64,000 nucleotides of DNA from CBDFGQ01 sp965247295 (GCA_965247295.1 CBDFGQ010000005.1:295740-359739), one strand, 5' to 3'. Counted from the first letter of the stretch, positions 16,428 to 24,806 are shown. Numbers and translations are program-made. The notes: generated from the sequence alone by a model not told the origin.

Positions 16428-16829
16428 ATGACCCAGGTAGAGGATCAGGCCAGTCAAGCTGAGGAGCGAAGCCAGGAGACACGAAGCTTCGTGCGTCAGG
16501 TCCGTGCAGCGACCCGCCGTAAGTATACCCCTGAAGAGAAGATTCGCATCGTCTTGGAGGGGTTCAGACGGGAGACTACCGTTAATGACCTGTGCCGACG
16601 GGAAGGAATCAAACCCCACTCCTACTACGCCTGGACGAAGGGGTTTATGGAAGCTGGGAAGGAGAGGTTGACTCGGGACAGTGTGCGTGATGCGACCCGG
16701 CAAGAGATAGAGCAGCTCAAGCGGGAGAACAGTGAACTGAAGCAGCTGGTGGGTGAGTTGTCCCTGGAGTTGCACCGCTTCAAAAAAACAGCTCTGCCGC
16801 CCCTACACGACAACGGCACCGGCGCATGA
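16428..16829 (+). CDS. IS transposase OrfA (HTH protein)
   Basis: A 133-residue protein with an HTH_Tnp_1-type domain (RKYTPEEKIRIVLEGF, TTVNDLCRREGI) and a C-terminal coiled coil (IEQLKRENSELKQLVGELSL). It binds the element ends. It overlaps OrfB by 4 bases (ATGA). Confidence 0.9.
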   Translation: MTQVEDQASQAEERSQETRSFVRQVRAATRRKYTPEEKIRIVLEGFRRETTVNDLCRREGIKPHSYYAWTKGFMEAGKERLTRDSVRDATRQEIEQLKRENSELKQLVGELSLELHRFKKTALPPLHDNGTGA

Positions 16830-17845
16830 GCGTAGTGGAACAATCGAAGGTCGTGGCTGAGGTGGAGCGACATGGTAGAGGGAAGAACAGGCGACTCAGG
16901 GAGCTTGGCCTTTCCAGGAGCACGTATTATTGGTGGAGGTGGAGGCACCGGCAGGGTAGTTGGGAGGGTACGGAAGGAACTGAGAGGCCCTGGAATCGCC
17001 TGCGACTAGAAGAGGAGGCAGTAGTGCTGGCGGCAGCCCGTGAGATGCCGACCTGGCGAAGCCGGCAGTTGGCGGCTTGGCTCACCGACCACAGAGGCCT
17101 ATCGGTCTCCGCCTCCACAGTCTATCGTATCCTGAGACGGGAGGGTCTGGTGAAACGGATCGAATACCAGTTGGCAGCGGGCAAAGAGTACCAGCACAAG
17201 ACCACAGGGCCCCACCAGCTGTGGGCCACCGATGCCTCCTACTTCCGTGTAGTGGGATGGGGCTACTACTACCTCGTGACGGTGATGGACGACTACTCCC
17301 GGTTCATCTTGGCCTGGAAGGTGCAACGGGACATGACGGCCGACTCCCTCATAGAGGTGGTCCAGGAAGCTGTTGACTCTACTGGTATGACTGATGTACC
17401 TCTGGAGGATCGGACCAAGCTCCTCTCAGATAATGGCTCAGGTTATGTATCGCGGGCCTTCCGCGAGTACATGCGGGTGGTGGGCATTCGCCACGTCCTG
17501 GCAGCACCCTATCACCCTCAGACCAACGGGAAGCTGGAGAGATATCACCGAACCCTCAAAGACGACATTAACCAGGTGCCATACGAGGTGGTGGAAGACC
17601 TGGAGGCGGCCATCCGGGACTTCGTCGAGTTCTACAACTACCGAAGATATCATCAGGCGCTCAGGGTTGTAACTCCGGCTGACGTGCTGGAAGGCCGTCT
17701 GGAGGCAATTCTAGCCCAGAGGAAGGAGGTACAGCGAGAGACTTTTGACCGGCGGAGGCGGTACAATCAGGAGGTCAGAGAAACCCTCAAACCAGGAGCT
17801 TCTTCACCCCAATCTCTCGGACCCAGAACTGTCCAAAACCGCTGA
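16826..17845 (+). CDS. IS transposase OrfB (integrase core)
   Basis: A 339-residue DDE transposase. An N-terminal HTH region (LRELGLSRSTYYWW; STVYRILRREGLV) precedes the rve core with LWATDASYF (Asp), LLSDNGSGY (Asp) and NGKLERYHRT (Glu). It is full length, and together with the 9-bp target duplication this points to a recent, potentially active element. Confidence 0.93.
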   Translation: MSVVEQSKVVAEVERHGRGKNRRLRELGLSRSTYYWWRWRHRQGSWEGTEGTERPWNRLRLEEEAVVLAAAREMPTWRSRQLAAWLTDHRGLSVSASTVYRILRREGLVKRIEYQLAAGKEYQHKTTGPHQLWATDASYFRVVGWGYYYLVTVMDDYSRFILAWKVQRDMTADSLIEVVQEAVDSTGMTDVPLEDRTKLLSDNGSGYVSRAFREYMRVVGIRHVLAAPYHPQTNGKLERYHRTLKDDINQVPYEVVEDLEAAIRDFVEFYNYRRYHQALRVVTPADVLEGRLEAILAQRKEVQRETFDRRRRYNQEVRETLKPGASSPQSLGPRTVQNR

Positions 17846-17917
17846 CACCCAACACATGAAGAGTCAGACCGACCAACTGCACAGTGGTCTGAGGATGGGT
17901 AGGAGGAAGGTGCACCA

Positions 17918-19294
17918 ATGGCTACGTCACCGGCGGCCGAGATTGACGAGCCGCCCTCCGATAGCGAGGACATGGAATGGGAACAGCTGGTGGTGGAAGA
18001 GAAAGTCCTGGTCGACTCGGCGGGGATGTACCTGCGAGAGATCGGCTGGGTTCGACTTCTCAACCGCTGGGATGAAGGGGCGTTGGCCCGCAAGATTGAG
18101 GATGGCAGGCATGTAGAGAAGCTCGAAAAAGAGTTGGAGGAGGCTGATGGCAGGCCTCCCAAAGGCTGGGAGGAGTGCTTTGTGCTTCTGCTCCGACTTG
18201 GGCAGGCTGCCCCATTGATCTGCTCGGTAGGGAAACATTTAGGTCTGCCGAGCGATCTGACTCTGTCCCAGGTTACCGACCATCCCAAGCTTCGGGTCTT
18301 AATAGATGCCAAGCTCACCCCGGACCTGATAGCGAATGTAGCCGAAGGTATGGGGATGGAATGGTCAGAGGCGGAGCAAAAGGTCAGGCAGACGTCCCTG
18401 GATAGCAGGGTCCTTCCCTCCGATGCGATAGACATGCTGGGGGACTGCACCCTGGAGCGCCTGATAGAAACAATAAAAACCGCGGATTACTACTTCAGGC
18501 TCCAGTCCATGGAGGTACTGCTCCAAAGCAACTTTGAGCGCATCAAAGAGGTTGGCCAACGGGCCCAGCGTCACCTGATAGAAGCCAACCTGCGGCTCGT
18601 GGTCAGTATAGCTAAGAAATACGCCCATCCCGAGAATCAAGGGTACATGTCGCTGTTAGACCTGATCCAGGAAGGAAACATCGGCCTCATCAAGGCCGTG
18701 GAAAAGTTCGACTACCGCAAAGGATACAAGTTCAGCACCTACGCTACCTGGTGGGTACGGCAGGCCGTTACCCGAGCCATTGCCGACCAGTCTCGGACTA
18801 TCCGCATACCGGTACACATGGTGGAGCTCATGAACAAGTTAAGGCGGCACCGACACCGTCTGCTCCAGGAGTACGGCAGGGAACCCACCCCTAAGGAGCT
18901 CGGCAGCGCGATGGCGCTGCAACCAGAGAAGGTAGAAGACATTATCAAGATTTCTCGGCAGGTGGTCTCTCTGGAAACCCCATTTGGTGAGGAAGAGGAC
19001 GGCACGCCGCTGCGTGACTTCATTGAGGACCACGACAGCCCCACGCTATCCGAGGTCGCCTTCTTCCTGATGTTGAAAGCCCAGGTACAGGAGGTGCTGG
19101 AAACCCTCACCGAACGGGAGCGGAGAGTGATTAAGCTTCGTTTTGGACTGGAGGATGGCCACAGTCGCACGCTGGAACAAGTTGGAGAGGAGTACGGCAT
19201 AACCAGAGAGCGTATAAGGCAGATCGAGGCAAAGGCACTAAAACGGCTGCGCGAGCCCCAACGCTCTAGAAAGCTAATGGGTTGGCTGGAGTAG
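17918..19294 (+). CDS. RNA polymerase sigma-70 family factor (RpoD/SigA-like)
   Basis: A 458-residue primary-type sigma factor. Region 1.2 is near residues 33-62 (DSAGMYLREIGWVRLL, divergent from the usual GRVPLLT). A non-conserved insert follows, then region 2 (about 222-300: NLRLVVSIAKKY, DLIQEGNIGLIKAVEKFDY, STYATWWVRQA), region 3 (about 310-385) and region 4 (about 395-450: LTERERRVIKLRFGL, VGEEYGITRERIRQIEAKAL). An AGGAGGAAGG lies before the ATG. Position inside a stress-gene cluster and the odd region 1.2 suggest an alternative group 2 factor rather than the housekeeping one; this cannot be settled from one window. Confidence 0.88.
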   Translation: MATSPAAEIDEPPSDSEDMEWEQLVVEEKVLVDSAGMYLREIGWVRLLNRWDEGALARKIEDGRHVEKLEKELEEADGRPPKGWEECFVLLLRLGQAAPLICSVGKHLGLPSDLTLSQVTDHPKLRVLIDAKLTPDLIANVAEGMGMEWSEAEQKVRQTSLDSRVLPSDAIDMLGDCTLERLIETIKTADYYFRLQSMEVLLQSNFERIKEVGQRAQRHLIEANLRLVVSIAKKYAHPENQGYMSLLDLIQEGNIGLIKAVEKFDYRKGYKFSTYATWWVRQAVTRAIADQSRTIRIPVHMVELMNKLRRHRHRLLQEYGREPTPKELGSAMALQPEKVEDIIKISRQVVSLETPFGEEEDGTPLRDFIEDHDSPTLSEVAFFLMLKAQVQEVLETLTERERRVIKLRFGLEDGHSRTLEQVGEEYGITRERIRQIEAKALKRLREPQRSRKLMGWLE

Positions 19295-19332
19295 GCTGGG
19301 ACAGGAAGGGAGCAATCCAGGGGCAATGGTTG

Positions 19333-19365
19333 CTGAAAAAGCCCACATTTGCGAGGCTTTTTCAG
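19333..19365 (+). terminator. Hairpin after the sigma factor gene
   Basis: An 11-bp perfect stem, CTGAAAAAGCC (19333-19343) with GGCTTTTTCAG (19355-19365) and an 11-base loop, lies 39 bases after the sigma factor stop. The 3' arm holds the T-run, so a bidirectional intrinsic terminator is likely. The following 250 bases are unusually AT-rich. Confidence 0.6.
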
Positions 19366-19501
19366 GAAGGACTCCCTTTGCCGACCGATCATCGAATGGG
19401 ATCACTGTTATGGACCACAAGACCTGCAAATTGTACGAACATTATCAACTTCGTGAATAATTTAACAATATTAGTGAAATAATTCCCAAAGCTAATAACT
19501 A

Positions 19502-19528
19502 TTGACATAGTATTATAATCCTGATACT
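19502..19528 (+). promoter_or_regulatory. Candidate promoter in AT-rich spacer before asp23-like gene
   Basis: A consensus TTGACA (19502-19507) is followed at 15 bases by GATACT (19523-19528); an overlapping TATAAT lies at 19514-19519. The exact -10 cannot be chosen. The spacer 19366-19615 holds no gene that I can see. Confidence 0.4.
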
Positions 19529-19615
19529 CTCTATAAAATTTCCGATACTTCGTAAGGCACCCTATGTAATCGCAGTCAAAGAGCCCAAGGTGGTGCCGGA
19601 CTCGCTGAAGCCCAG

Positions 19616-20068
19616 ATGCCCAGCGGAGAGTGCCTGGTTAAGCAGATGATCACGGAGCGGGAGATGGTGCTCAGAATGGCCGAGATCGAACGACTGCAAG
19701 AGATATGTGTGGGGGGTGAAACAAGCATAGATGACGAAGTCATAGGTGCCATCGCTGGCCTGGCTACCCGTGAGATAGATGGAGTCTGCACCCTGGGAAC
19801 CAGCTCCATCCGCAGGACCGTCGCCGAACGCGTGGGGGTCGCGGAACGAAGGGTGGGGGGTGTGGCGGTGCAGGCAGGGGCAAGGGAGGTGACCCTAGAT
19901 ATTGAAGTGAAGGTCGTATTTGGATACAGCATCCCTGAGACGGTGGTTAAAGTGCGTCAGAATGTCGCTCGCCGAGTCCTGGAGCTGTGCGGACTGATTA
20001 GCAAGGAGATCAATATCAAGGTCGGGGCCATTGAATTTCCCAACAGAATGCCGGGTAGGGTTGAATAG
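19616..20068 (+). CDS. Asp23/Gls24 family envelope stress response protein
   Basis: A 150-residue member of the Asp23 family, membrane-associated stress proteins anchored by partners in Firmicutes. Family marks are SIDDEVIGAIAGLATREIDGV at the start of the domain, then GVAVQAGAREVTLDIEVKVVFGYSI, and VVKVRQNVARRVLELCGL near the end. The start at 19616 is uncertain; ATG 19646 (MITEREM) is also possible. It sits between the sigma factor and two UspA/zinc proteins and supports the view of a stress cluster. Confidence 0.85.
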   Translation: MPSGECLVKQMITEREMVLRMAEIERLQEICVGGETSIDDEVIGAIAGLATREIDGVCTLGTSSIRRTVAERVGVAERRVGGVAVQAGAREVTLDIEVKVVFGYSIPETVVKVRQNVARRVLELCGLISKEINIKVGAIEFPNRMPGRVE

Positions 20069-20198
20069 ATAGCAGGGCGTGCGGCCAGGCTAATCCCGCC
20101 TGAAATAACGATCAGCTGGGTTGAGCCTTCGCAAAGGTGGGGCGCCATTACACCAAATGATGCCGGGGCTTTCCGCTTGAAGGATTGGAGGTGCCGCC

Positions 20199-20597
20199 GT
20201 GGTAACGACTACAAGGTCAGTTGACGAAACTCCCTTAATCGGGACCGTCCGAGCATCCGGCCAACCCAACTTCCCAAACTCTCTTGAGGCCACGGAGTCT
20301 AGACTGGCTGTATGCCAAAGTGAGGTTATGCTGAAGCTACTTCGCTATCTGCGGTCGGGACAGTGGTGGCTTATCACGCAGCATGATCGGTTCCTGGCCG
20401 GCGCCGAGGATGCTGCTTCGGACGACATGTTCATGAGGACGTTAGATGCATGGGACCACACTGAGCGCATTCTACGATTCGTGTATGGCTTCCAAGATTG
20501 TATTCACGACGAGGCAGCATGGTGTCCGGCGGAGGCACCGTTGATCTGCCGTGCCTGTGCAGCTGCCTTCCAGTCTGCGCCTGTAACCCTTGTCTGA
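20199..20597 (+). CDS. Hypothetical protein with C-terminal Cys cluster
   Basis: A 132-residue protein starting at GTG 20199 after a GGAGG. It has a helical middle (LKLLRYLRSGQWWLITQHDRFLAGAEDA) and a C-terminal CIHDEAAWC...CRAC arrangement that could bind a metal. I do not recognise the family. It lies 84 bases before the UspA-cNMP gene on the same strand. Confidence 0.5.
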   Translation: MVTTTRSVDETPLIGTVRASGQPNFPNSLEATESRLAVCQSEVMLKLLRYLRSGQWWLITQHDRFLAGAEDAASDDMFMRTLDAWDHTERILRFVYGFQDCIHDEAAWCPAEAPLICRACAAAFQSAPVTLV

Positions 20598-20681
20598 GTT
20601 CCAATTGTCAAGACAGCACCGAAGAAGTCGGCGGGGTTGCCCAAGTGCCAGCTGTATAGCACTAATAGAAGGAGGCGGCCC

Positions 20682-21662
20682 ATGTACAAGAAGATCCTGG
20701 TTCCGCTAGACGGCTCCCAAGAGGCCGAAGGGGTGTTGCCTCATCTCCAAACCGAGCTGGCGCCGGGGGGCGAGGTAACGCTCCTTAAGGTCATCTCGCC
20801 CGGCCGTACACATTCGGTACCCGGGGCCTTAGGCGGGGGCTTCGTCGTGCTGGGCAGCCAGATGGAGGAGTCCGAGCGAATGGATGCCATGACCTATCTA
20901 AAGGGAGTGGCCCAGCAGGAACGCGTGGGTTCGGCTCGTTGGACGTATGAAGCGATCGTGGCCAGGTCCGTGGGCGAGGCTATCGTGGACTTTGCCAGGC
21001 GGGAAAGAGTGGACCTGATTGCGATTTATACCCACGACCGTAAGGGATTGAGCAGGCTCTTGCGGTCCAGCACCGCCAGAGAAGTACAGAGGTCGGCGCC
21101 CATGCACGTGAATGTGTACACACCTTCGGACGTGGCGGCCCATGCGCCCACACCAGCGCCCCCGGCCGCTGCAGTCCCCGCCGCCTCAGAGGCGGGCGGG
21201 ACGGAGCGCATCTTGCGGGAGGCCGATATATTTAGGGGCCTCTCTGAGGAACAGATAGGCGAGGTGGTACCCATCGCACAACGGATACATCTTGAGACGG
21301 GTCAGACGCTGGGGCATGAAGGTGACCTGGGCGACCACATTTACATCATCGCCGATGGCGAAGCTCAGCTAGCCGCCCATACAGATGTAGGCGATCTGGC
21401 GGCCCGGGTTGCTGGACCTGGGGAGTGTTTTCCCCTAGCTACCCTTGTGGGGACGGGCAATCTGATTACTTCGGCCACGGCTCTGACAGACATGGAGGTG
21501 CTGCGGCTACCCAAGACTCCGCTGGAGTCGCTGTGCTCTCAGAAGCCGGAGATAGGGCTACGGGTTTACATGAACATTGCCGAAGTGTTTGTCGGCCGGT
21601 ATGGGGATACCCTCAGGCACCTGGCTCGGACTGTCGAACGGGAGTTGCAAGACTGCAGCTAG
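20682..21662 (+). CDS. UspA - cyclic-nucleotide-binding-domain fusion protein
   Basis: A 326-residue two-domain protein. Residues 1 to about 145 are a UspA domain (KILVPLDGSQEAEGV, VDLIAIYTHDRKGLSRLL). A Pro/Ala-rich linker (about 150-180) is followed by a cNMP-binding (CRP-like) domain from about 190 to 310 (ADIFRGLSEEQIGEVVPIAQ, then DHIYIIADGEAQL). The phosphate-binding cassette, usually GE-(x)n-R-(T/S)-A, is seen as PGECFPLATL and lacks the Arg, so cAMP binding is doubtful. There is no HTH, so it is not a transcription factor. GGAGGCGG precedes the ATG. It may sense redox or energy state by protein contact. Confidence 0.85.
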   Translation: MYKKILVPLDGSQEAEGVLPHLQTELAPGGEVTLLKVISPGRTHSVPGALGGGFVVLGSQMEESERMDAMTYLKGVAQQERVGSARWTYEAIVARSVGEAIVDFARRERVDLIAIYTHDRKGLSRLLRSSTAREVQRSAPMHVNVYTPSDVAAHAPTPAPPAAAVPAASEAGGTERILREADIFRGLSEEQIGEVVPIAQRIHLETGQTLGHEGDLGDHIYIIADGEAQLAAHTDVGDLAARVAGPGECFPLATLVGTGNLITSATALTDMEVLRLPKTPLESLCSQKPEIGLRVYMNIAEVFVGRYGDTLRHLARTVERELQDCS

Positions 21663-21703
21663 ACGGTACAGACCCTTTGGACCGGCGGCCGTGGCGTAGT
21701 GAC

Positions 21704-21922
21704 ATGAATACGATCAAAAAAGGTTCACAGTATCTTGCTGTGCGACCAGGCGGCAGGAGCGCTTCGGGGACGGAGCGTATCAGGCCTTGGCCTCAGTCGA
21801 TGCCCTTCCACGGGTGCACTCACTGCGGCGCCAGTCAGCTTCATATACACTACGACGACGAAGTAGGAGCCATGGCGTGCATTTTATGTGGGAATCGAGC
21901 ATACCTTCGGGTGTCTCAATGA
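21704..21922 (+). CDS. Small zinc-ribbon protein
   Basis: A 72-residue protein with two CxxC knuckles, CTHC (about residue 38) and CILC (about 60), separated by 18 residues with HIH between them, giving a compact zinc ribbon. It lies between the UspA-cNMP protein and an ABM-type protein. No function is known; it resembles in style the ribbon at 5545-5781. Confidence 0.6.
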   Translation: MNTIKKGSQYLAVRPGGRSASGTERIRPWPQSMPFHGCTHCGASQLHIHYDDEVGAMACILCGNRAYLRVSQ

Positions 21923-21947
21923 TAGACCCTCTTTTCGGAGGAATCGA

Positions 21948-22307
21948 ATGGCGATCAAGGTGCTCATAGAGCGACGCGTTAAAGCAGGCCACGAAGAAAC
22001 CGTGTGGAACATGCTACGTGACCTGAGAGGTCAGGCGGTCAGGATGCGGGGCTACATGTACGGCGAGACGTGGCGCTCCCTGGAAGACCCCAGAGTGTTT
22101 GTGGTGGTTAGTGTGTGGGGCGGCCGGGTGTACTGGGAAAATTGGTTGAATGACGAGTTCCGTCAAAAGATGGATGAGCGGATTAACCTTTTGCTCAGAA
22201 GGCCCAGCGCCGCCAGAATTTTCGAAGAGGTAACCACCCTGCCACCGACCATCCGAGAGAATGAAAGGGTCCAGCGGAAAAGCTCACGATGTTCCAATCG
22301 CCGTTAG
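21948..22307 (+). CDS. Antibiotic biosynthesis monooxygenase (ABM) domain-like protein
   Basis: A 119-residue protein of the dimeric alpha+beta barrel type. IKVLIERRVKAGHEETVWNML is the first strand and helix, and YMYGETWRSLEDPRVFVVVSVW the central strands of the ABM fold. It is predicted to be cytoplasmic. ABM proteins range from small monooxygenases to heme-binding proteins; no cofactor residues can be assigned. CGGAGG lies 7 bases before ATG 21948. The C-terminus is basic and untypical. Confidence 0.65.
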   Translation: MAIKVLIERRVKAGHEETVWNMLRDLRGQAVRMRGYMYGETWRSLEDPRVFVVVSVWGGRVYWENWLNDEFRQKMDERINLLLRRPSAARIFEEVTTLPPTIRENERVQRKSSRCSNRR

Positions 22308-22367
22308 ACGTTCCTTCAGCTCGCTACACCTCCGCACAGGATCTAGATCCATTCACAGGAGGCCGTT

Positions 22368-22448
22368 ATGTACATGAGAATGCTTTGGGGCAGGCTCAGG
22401 CAGGGAGGCTGCCCCAAAGCAATGGCCGACCCCGTTAGGTCGCGGTAA
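22368..22448 (+). CDS. 26-residue small open frame with strong ribosome site, overlapping a hairpin
   Basis: ATG at 22368 lies 6 bases after a perfect AGGAGG and opens a 26-codon frame (MYMRMLWGRLRQGG...). The first residues resemble the start of ABM-type proteins (M-M-R-LLWG-K-L-PG), so this may be the 5' stump of a second ABM gene, or a leader peptide. Inside it lies a 13-bp perfect inverted repeat (22381-22393 with 22409-22421). The remainder of 22308-22566 shows no other feature. Confidence 0.4.
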   Translation: MYMRMLWGRLRQGGCPKAMADPVRSR

Positions 22449-22566
22449 CGGAGCTGCCCAGGGGACCTGGCCGATCACACGGTATCCTCTAGCACAAGAG
22501 TAGGTAACTCATCTGACGCAGCGTCCATGGAATGAATAACGGATTAGTGGGTCGAGGAGGCAGCAA

Positions 22567-22983
22567 ATGGTGACGGTGACGGCGGCGACGAGACGAATCC
22601 TAGAGTTTACTCAACACACGTATCTGGCCATCCTTGCCACGGTATACCCAAGTGGTGGGCCCCAGGCTTTCCCTGTCTGGTATGAGTTTGATGGCGAAAC
22701 CTTCGAGCTGGCCACGGAGGCCCAGGCGGCGAAGGTAAGTAATATATTGCGCAATCCAAAGGTGGCTCTCTGTGTAACCGATACGTCAAGACAGATAAAG
22801 TCTCTCACTGTGAGGGGTACGGCCGAAGTAGTTATGGATAACCATCGTGCTCAAGAGTTGCACCGTCGGCTCTCACTCCGGTACCTAGGCGCTGATGAGG
22901 GCATGAGGTGGGCCGACTCCATGGCCGGCGAGGAGATGGCAATCATCAGCATCAGGCCAGACAAGTACCTGTGGACCGGCTGA
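22567..22983 (+). CDS. PPOX-class (pyridoxamine 5'-phosphate oxidase fold) F420/flavin-dependent protein
   Basis: A 138-residue split-barrel protein. LAILATVYPSGGPQAFPVWYE is the typical start of F420-dependent PPOX proteins (strands 1-2), followed by AAKVSNILRNPKVALCVTD and the closing IISIRPDKYLWTG. It probably reduces a small substrate with F420 or FMN in the cytoplasm. The GAGGAGG and AAATGG start context is clear. Together with the luciferase-like oxidoreductase at 36430 it suggests that F420 is used. Confidence 0.85.
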   Translation: MVTVTAATRRILEFTQHTYLAILATVYPSGGPQAFPVWYEFDGETFELATEAQAAKVSNILRNPKVALCVTDTSRQIKSLTVRGTAEVVMDNHRAQELHRRLSLRYLGADEGMRWADSMAGEEMAIISIRPDKYLWTG

Positions 22984-23256
22984 AGAAGGCGATAGTTCGC
23001 CATTGATCGCGATCGAAGATGAGCTGAGAGCGCATCCAGGCCAGTACGAGGCAATCGTTCTGGGCACACTGCCGGAAGGCTTCGACTCCACGTGCAGCAC
23101 CGAGCTAAGCGGAAGTTCTCAATACCGGTGTTTCACGTCATCGCTCAGAGGGCACGAGTAAACGATGGACATGAAGACAGAGGATCAATCCAGGGTGCTT
23201 CGTGTGCCTCAAGCTCAGAAACCGGGGGTTCATCCTTCGATCATAGTTGGTCCGCT

Positions 23257-23472
23257 CTAAAGGCCTTTCATTAGAAGGCACACCAGTTCTCTTTCGGTTA
23301 TCCTGAGCACGCTGCCCATGGCTACGAACTCCACCATCCGGAGCTCCTTGTCAAGCGCCTCATGGTGCACCAGCCTCTCTCCTTGAAAGATCATTCGCTT
23401 GGCATACTGTCGGAGCACTGCTTTGTGTTGGGTCATGAGTTCCTTGGAGCTTACCAACATCTGGCCAGTCAT
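23257..23472 (-). CDS. Small hypothetical protein next to IS
   Basis: A 71-residue frame on the minus strand starting at ATG 23472, just outside the IS3-family element at 23488. It is helical (VSSKELMTQHKAVLRQYAKRM, then ELRMVEFVAMGSVLRITERELV). No family is recognised and the ribosome site is weak; the gene may have lost its 5' end to the IS. The 270 bases before it (22984-23256) hold nothing I can support. Confidence 0.35.
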   Translation of the reverse strand: MTGQMLVSSKELMTQHKAVLRQYAKRMIFQGERLVHHEALDKELRMVEFVAMGSVLRITERELVCLLMKGL

Positions 23473-23566
23473 GACGCACCCCACGACTGAGGTGGACCCC
23501 AAAATTTGGACAGGTGGCTAAGAGAGAGTCCCGCTCCTAAAATAGGACGGAAAGAAGGAGCAGGAC

Positions 23567-23851
23567 ATGAAGCAAACACGTAAGAAGCACAGCCCAGTCT
23601 TCAAGGCCAAAGTGGCTTTGGCCGCGCTCCAGGGGGAGCACACGATTGCAGAGCTGGCCAGCCAGTTTGAAGTCCACCCGAGCCAGATCCATGCCTGGAA
23701 GAAGGCCTTGACTCAGGGGGCGCCGCACCTCTTTGAAAATGGTGGTGGACGCCAGGAGAAGGACCAAGAGGTCCTCACTGCCCAGCTCTACCAACAGATT
23801 GGGCAGCTCAAGGTGGAACGGGATTTTTTGTCACGGAGCTTCGGGTTGTGA
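23567..23851 (+). CDS. IS transposase OrfA
   Basis: A 94-residue HTH_Tnp_1 protein (KAKVALAALQGEHTIAELAS, VHPSQIHAWKKAL) with a C-terminal helix ending VERDFLSRSF. It overlaps OrfB by 4 bases (GTGA), as in other IS3 elements. Confidence 0.9.
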   Translation: MKQTRKKHSPVFKAKVALAALQGEHTIAELASQFEVHPSQIHAWKKALTQGAPHLFENGGGRQEKDQEVLTAQLYQQIGQLKVERDFLSRSFGL

Positions 23852-24783
23852 GCCGGTCCCAACGCCGGGCCATGATTGACCGAGAAGAACCGAAGCTGTC
23901 TCTGGTGCGCCAGTGCGCCTTGCTGGGTATCAGCCGCTCCTCGTTGTACTACCTGCCAACCGAGGCCGGCGCCGAGGACTTGGAGTTGATGGCCCTCATA
24001 GACCAACAGTACCTGAAGACACCTTTCTACGGCTCCAGAAGGATGACTGCCTGGCTCAGAAATCACGGACACCAGGTCAACCGCAAGCGGGTCCGCCGGC
24101 TGATGCAGCTGATAGGCCTGGAGGCCATCTACCGGCGTCCCAACACCAGCAAGCCAAACCCAGGGCATAAGGTCTATCCGTACTTGCTCAGGGGGCTGGA
24201 GATCAACCGGGTCAACCAGGTGTGGGCTACCGACATCACCTACATACCCATGGCTCGGGGTTTCCTCTACTTGATGGCCATCATGGACTGGCACAGCCGC
24301 TACGTGCTGGCCTGGCGGCTGTCCAACACCCTGGAGGTAGACTTCTGTGTTGCGGCTCTGGAAGAGGCCTTGAGCAAGGGTCGGCCACAGATCTTCAACA
24401 CCGACCAGGGCAGCCAGTTCACCAGCGAGGCCTTCACCAGCATGCTGCTGGCGCAAGGCGTTCAAGTGAGCATGGACGGCAGGGGCCGGTGCATGGACAA
24501 CGTCTTCGTGGAACGGCTGTGGCGCAGCATCAAGTACGAGGAGGTGTACCTGAAGGCATACCAAAATGGGACTGAGGCCAGAAAAGGGATTGGGGCTTAT
24601 CTGGCCTTCTACAACCAAGAGCGGCCCCATCAAGCCCTGGGCTATCGGTCACCGGGTCAGGTGTTCCATGCAGTGAGCCCACAAAGGTGTTTACTGGAAC
24701 ATCCACAAGCCTTACAATCGGATGAAGGTTTACGAGACACCCCAGCGGTAGACTCTCTTATTTTAGCCTCACCGCTGTCCTGA
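23848..24783 (+). CDS. IS transposase OrfB (integrase core)
   Basis: A 311-residue DDE transposase. The HTH_21 region (TPFYGSRRMTAWLRNHG) is followed by the rve core with VWATDITYIP (Asp), IFNTDQGSQFTS (Asp) and MDNVFVERLWRS (Glu). GTG start. Full length. Confidence 0.93.
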   Translation: MSRSQRRAMIDREEPKLSLVRQCALLGISRSSLYYLPTEAGAEDLELMALIDQQYLKTPFYGSRRMTAWLRNHGHQVNRKRVRRLMQLIGLEAIYRRPNTSKPNPGHKVYPYLLRGLEINRVNQVWATDITYIPMARGFLYLMAIMDWHSRYVLAWRLSNTLEVDFCVAALEEALSKGRPQIFNTDQGSQFTSEAFTSMLLAQGVQVSMDGRGRCMDNVFVERLWRSIKYEEVYLKAYQNGTEARKGIGAYLAFYNQERPHQALGYRSPGQVFHAVSPQRCLLEHPQALQSDEGLRDTPAVDSLILASPLS

Positions 24784-24806
24784 TGATGGGGTCCACTTGA
24801 CAAATC

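Larger units (their letters stand above)
16316..17854 (+). mobile_element. IS3-family insertion sequence with 9-bp target duplication (1539 bp)
   Basis: The ends are TGTAGGGTGTCAGCG (16316 on) and the complement of TGTTGGGTGTCAGCG (ending 17854). The 9 bases CATGAAGAG occur directly outside both ends (16307-16315 and 17855-17863), a perfect target-site duplication. It encodes two overlapping transposase frames. The duplication length is longer than the 3-5 bp usual in IS3. The insertion is intergenic. Confidence 0.93.
23488..24800 (+). mobile_element. IS3-family insertion sequence (1313 bp)
   Basis: The ends are imperfect inverted repeats: TGAGGTGGACCCC at 23488 and the complement of TCAAGTGGACCCC ending at 24800. 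It carries two overlapping transposase frames. The flanks (GAC before, CAA after) show no target duplication, so a later rearrangement or deletion at one side is likely. Confidence 0.85.
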
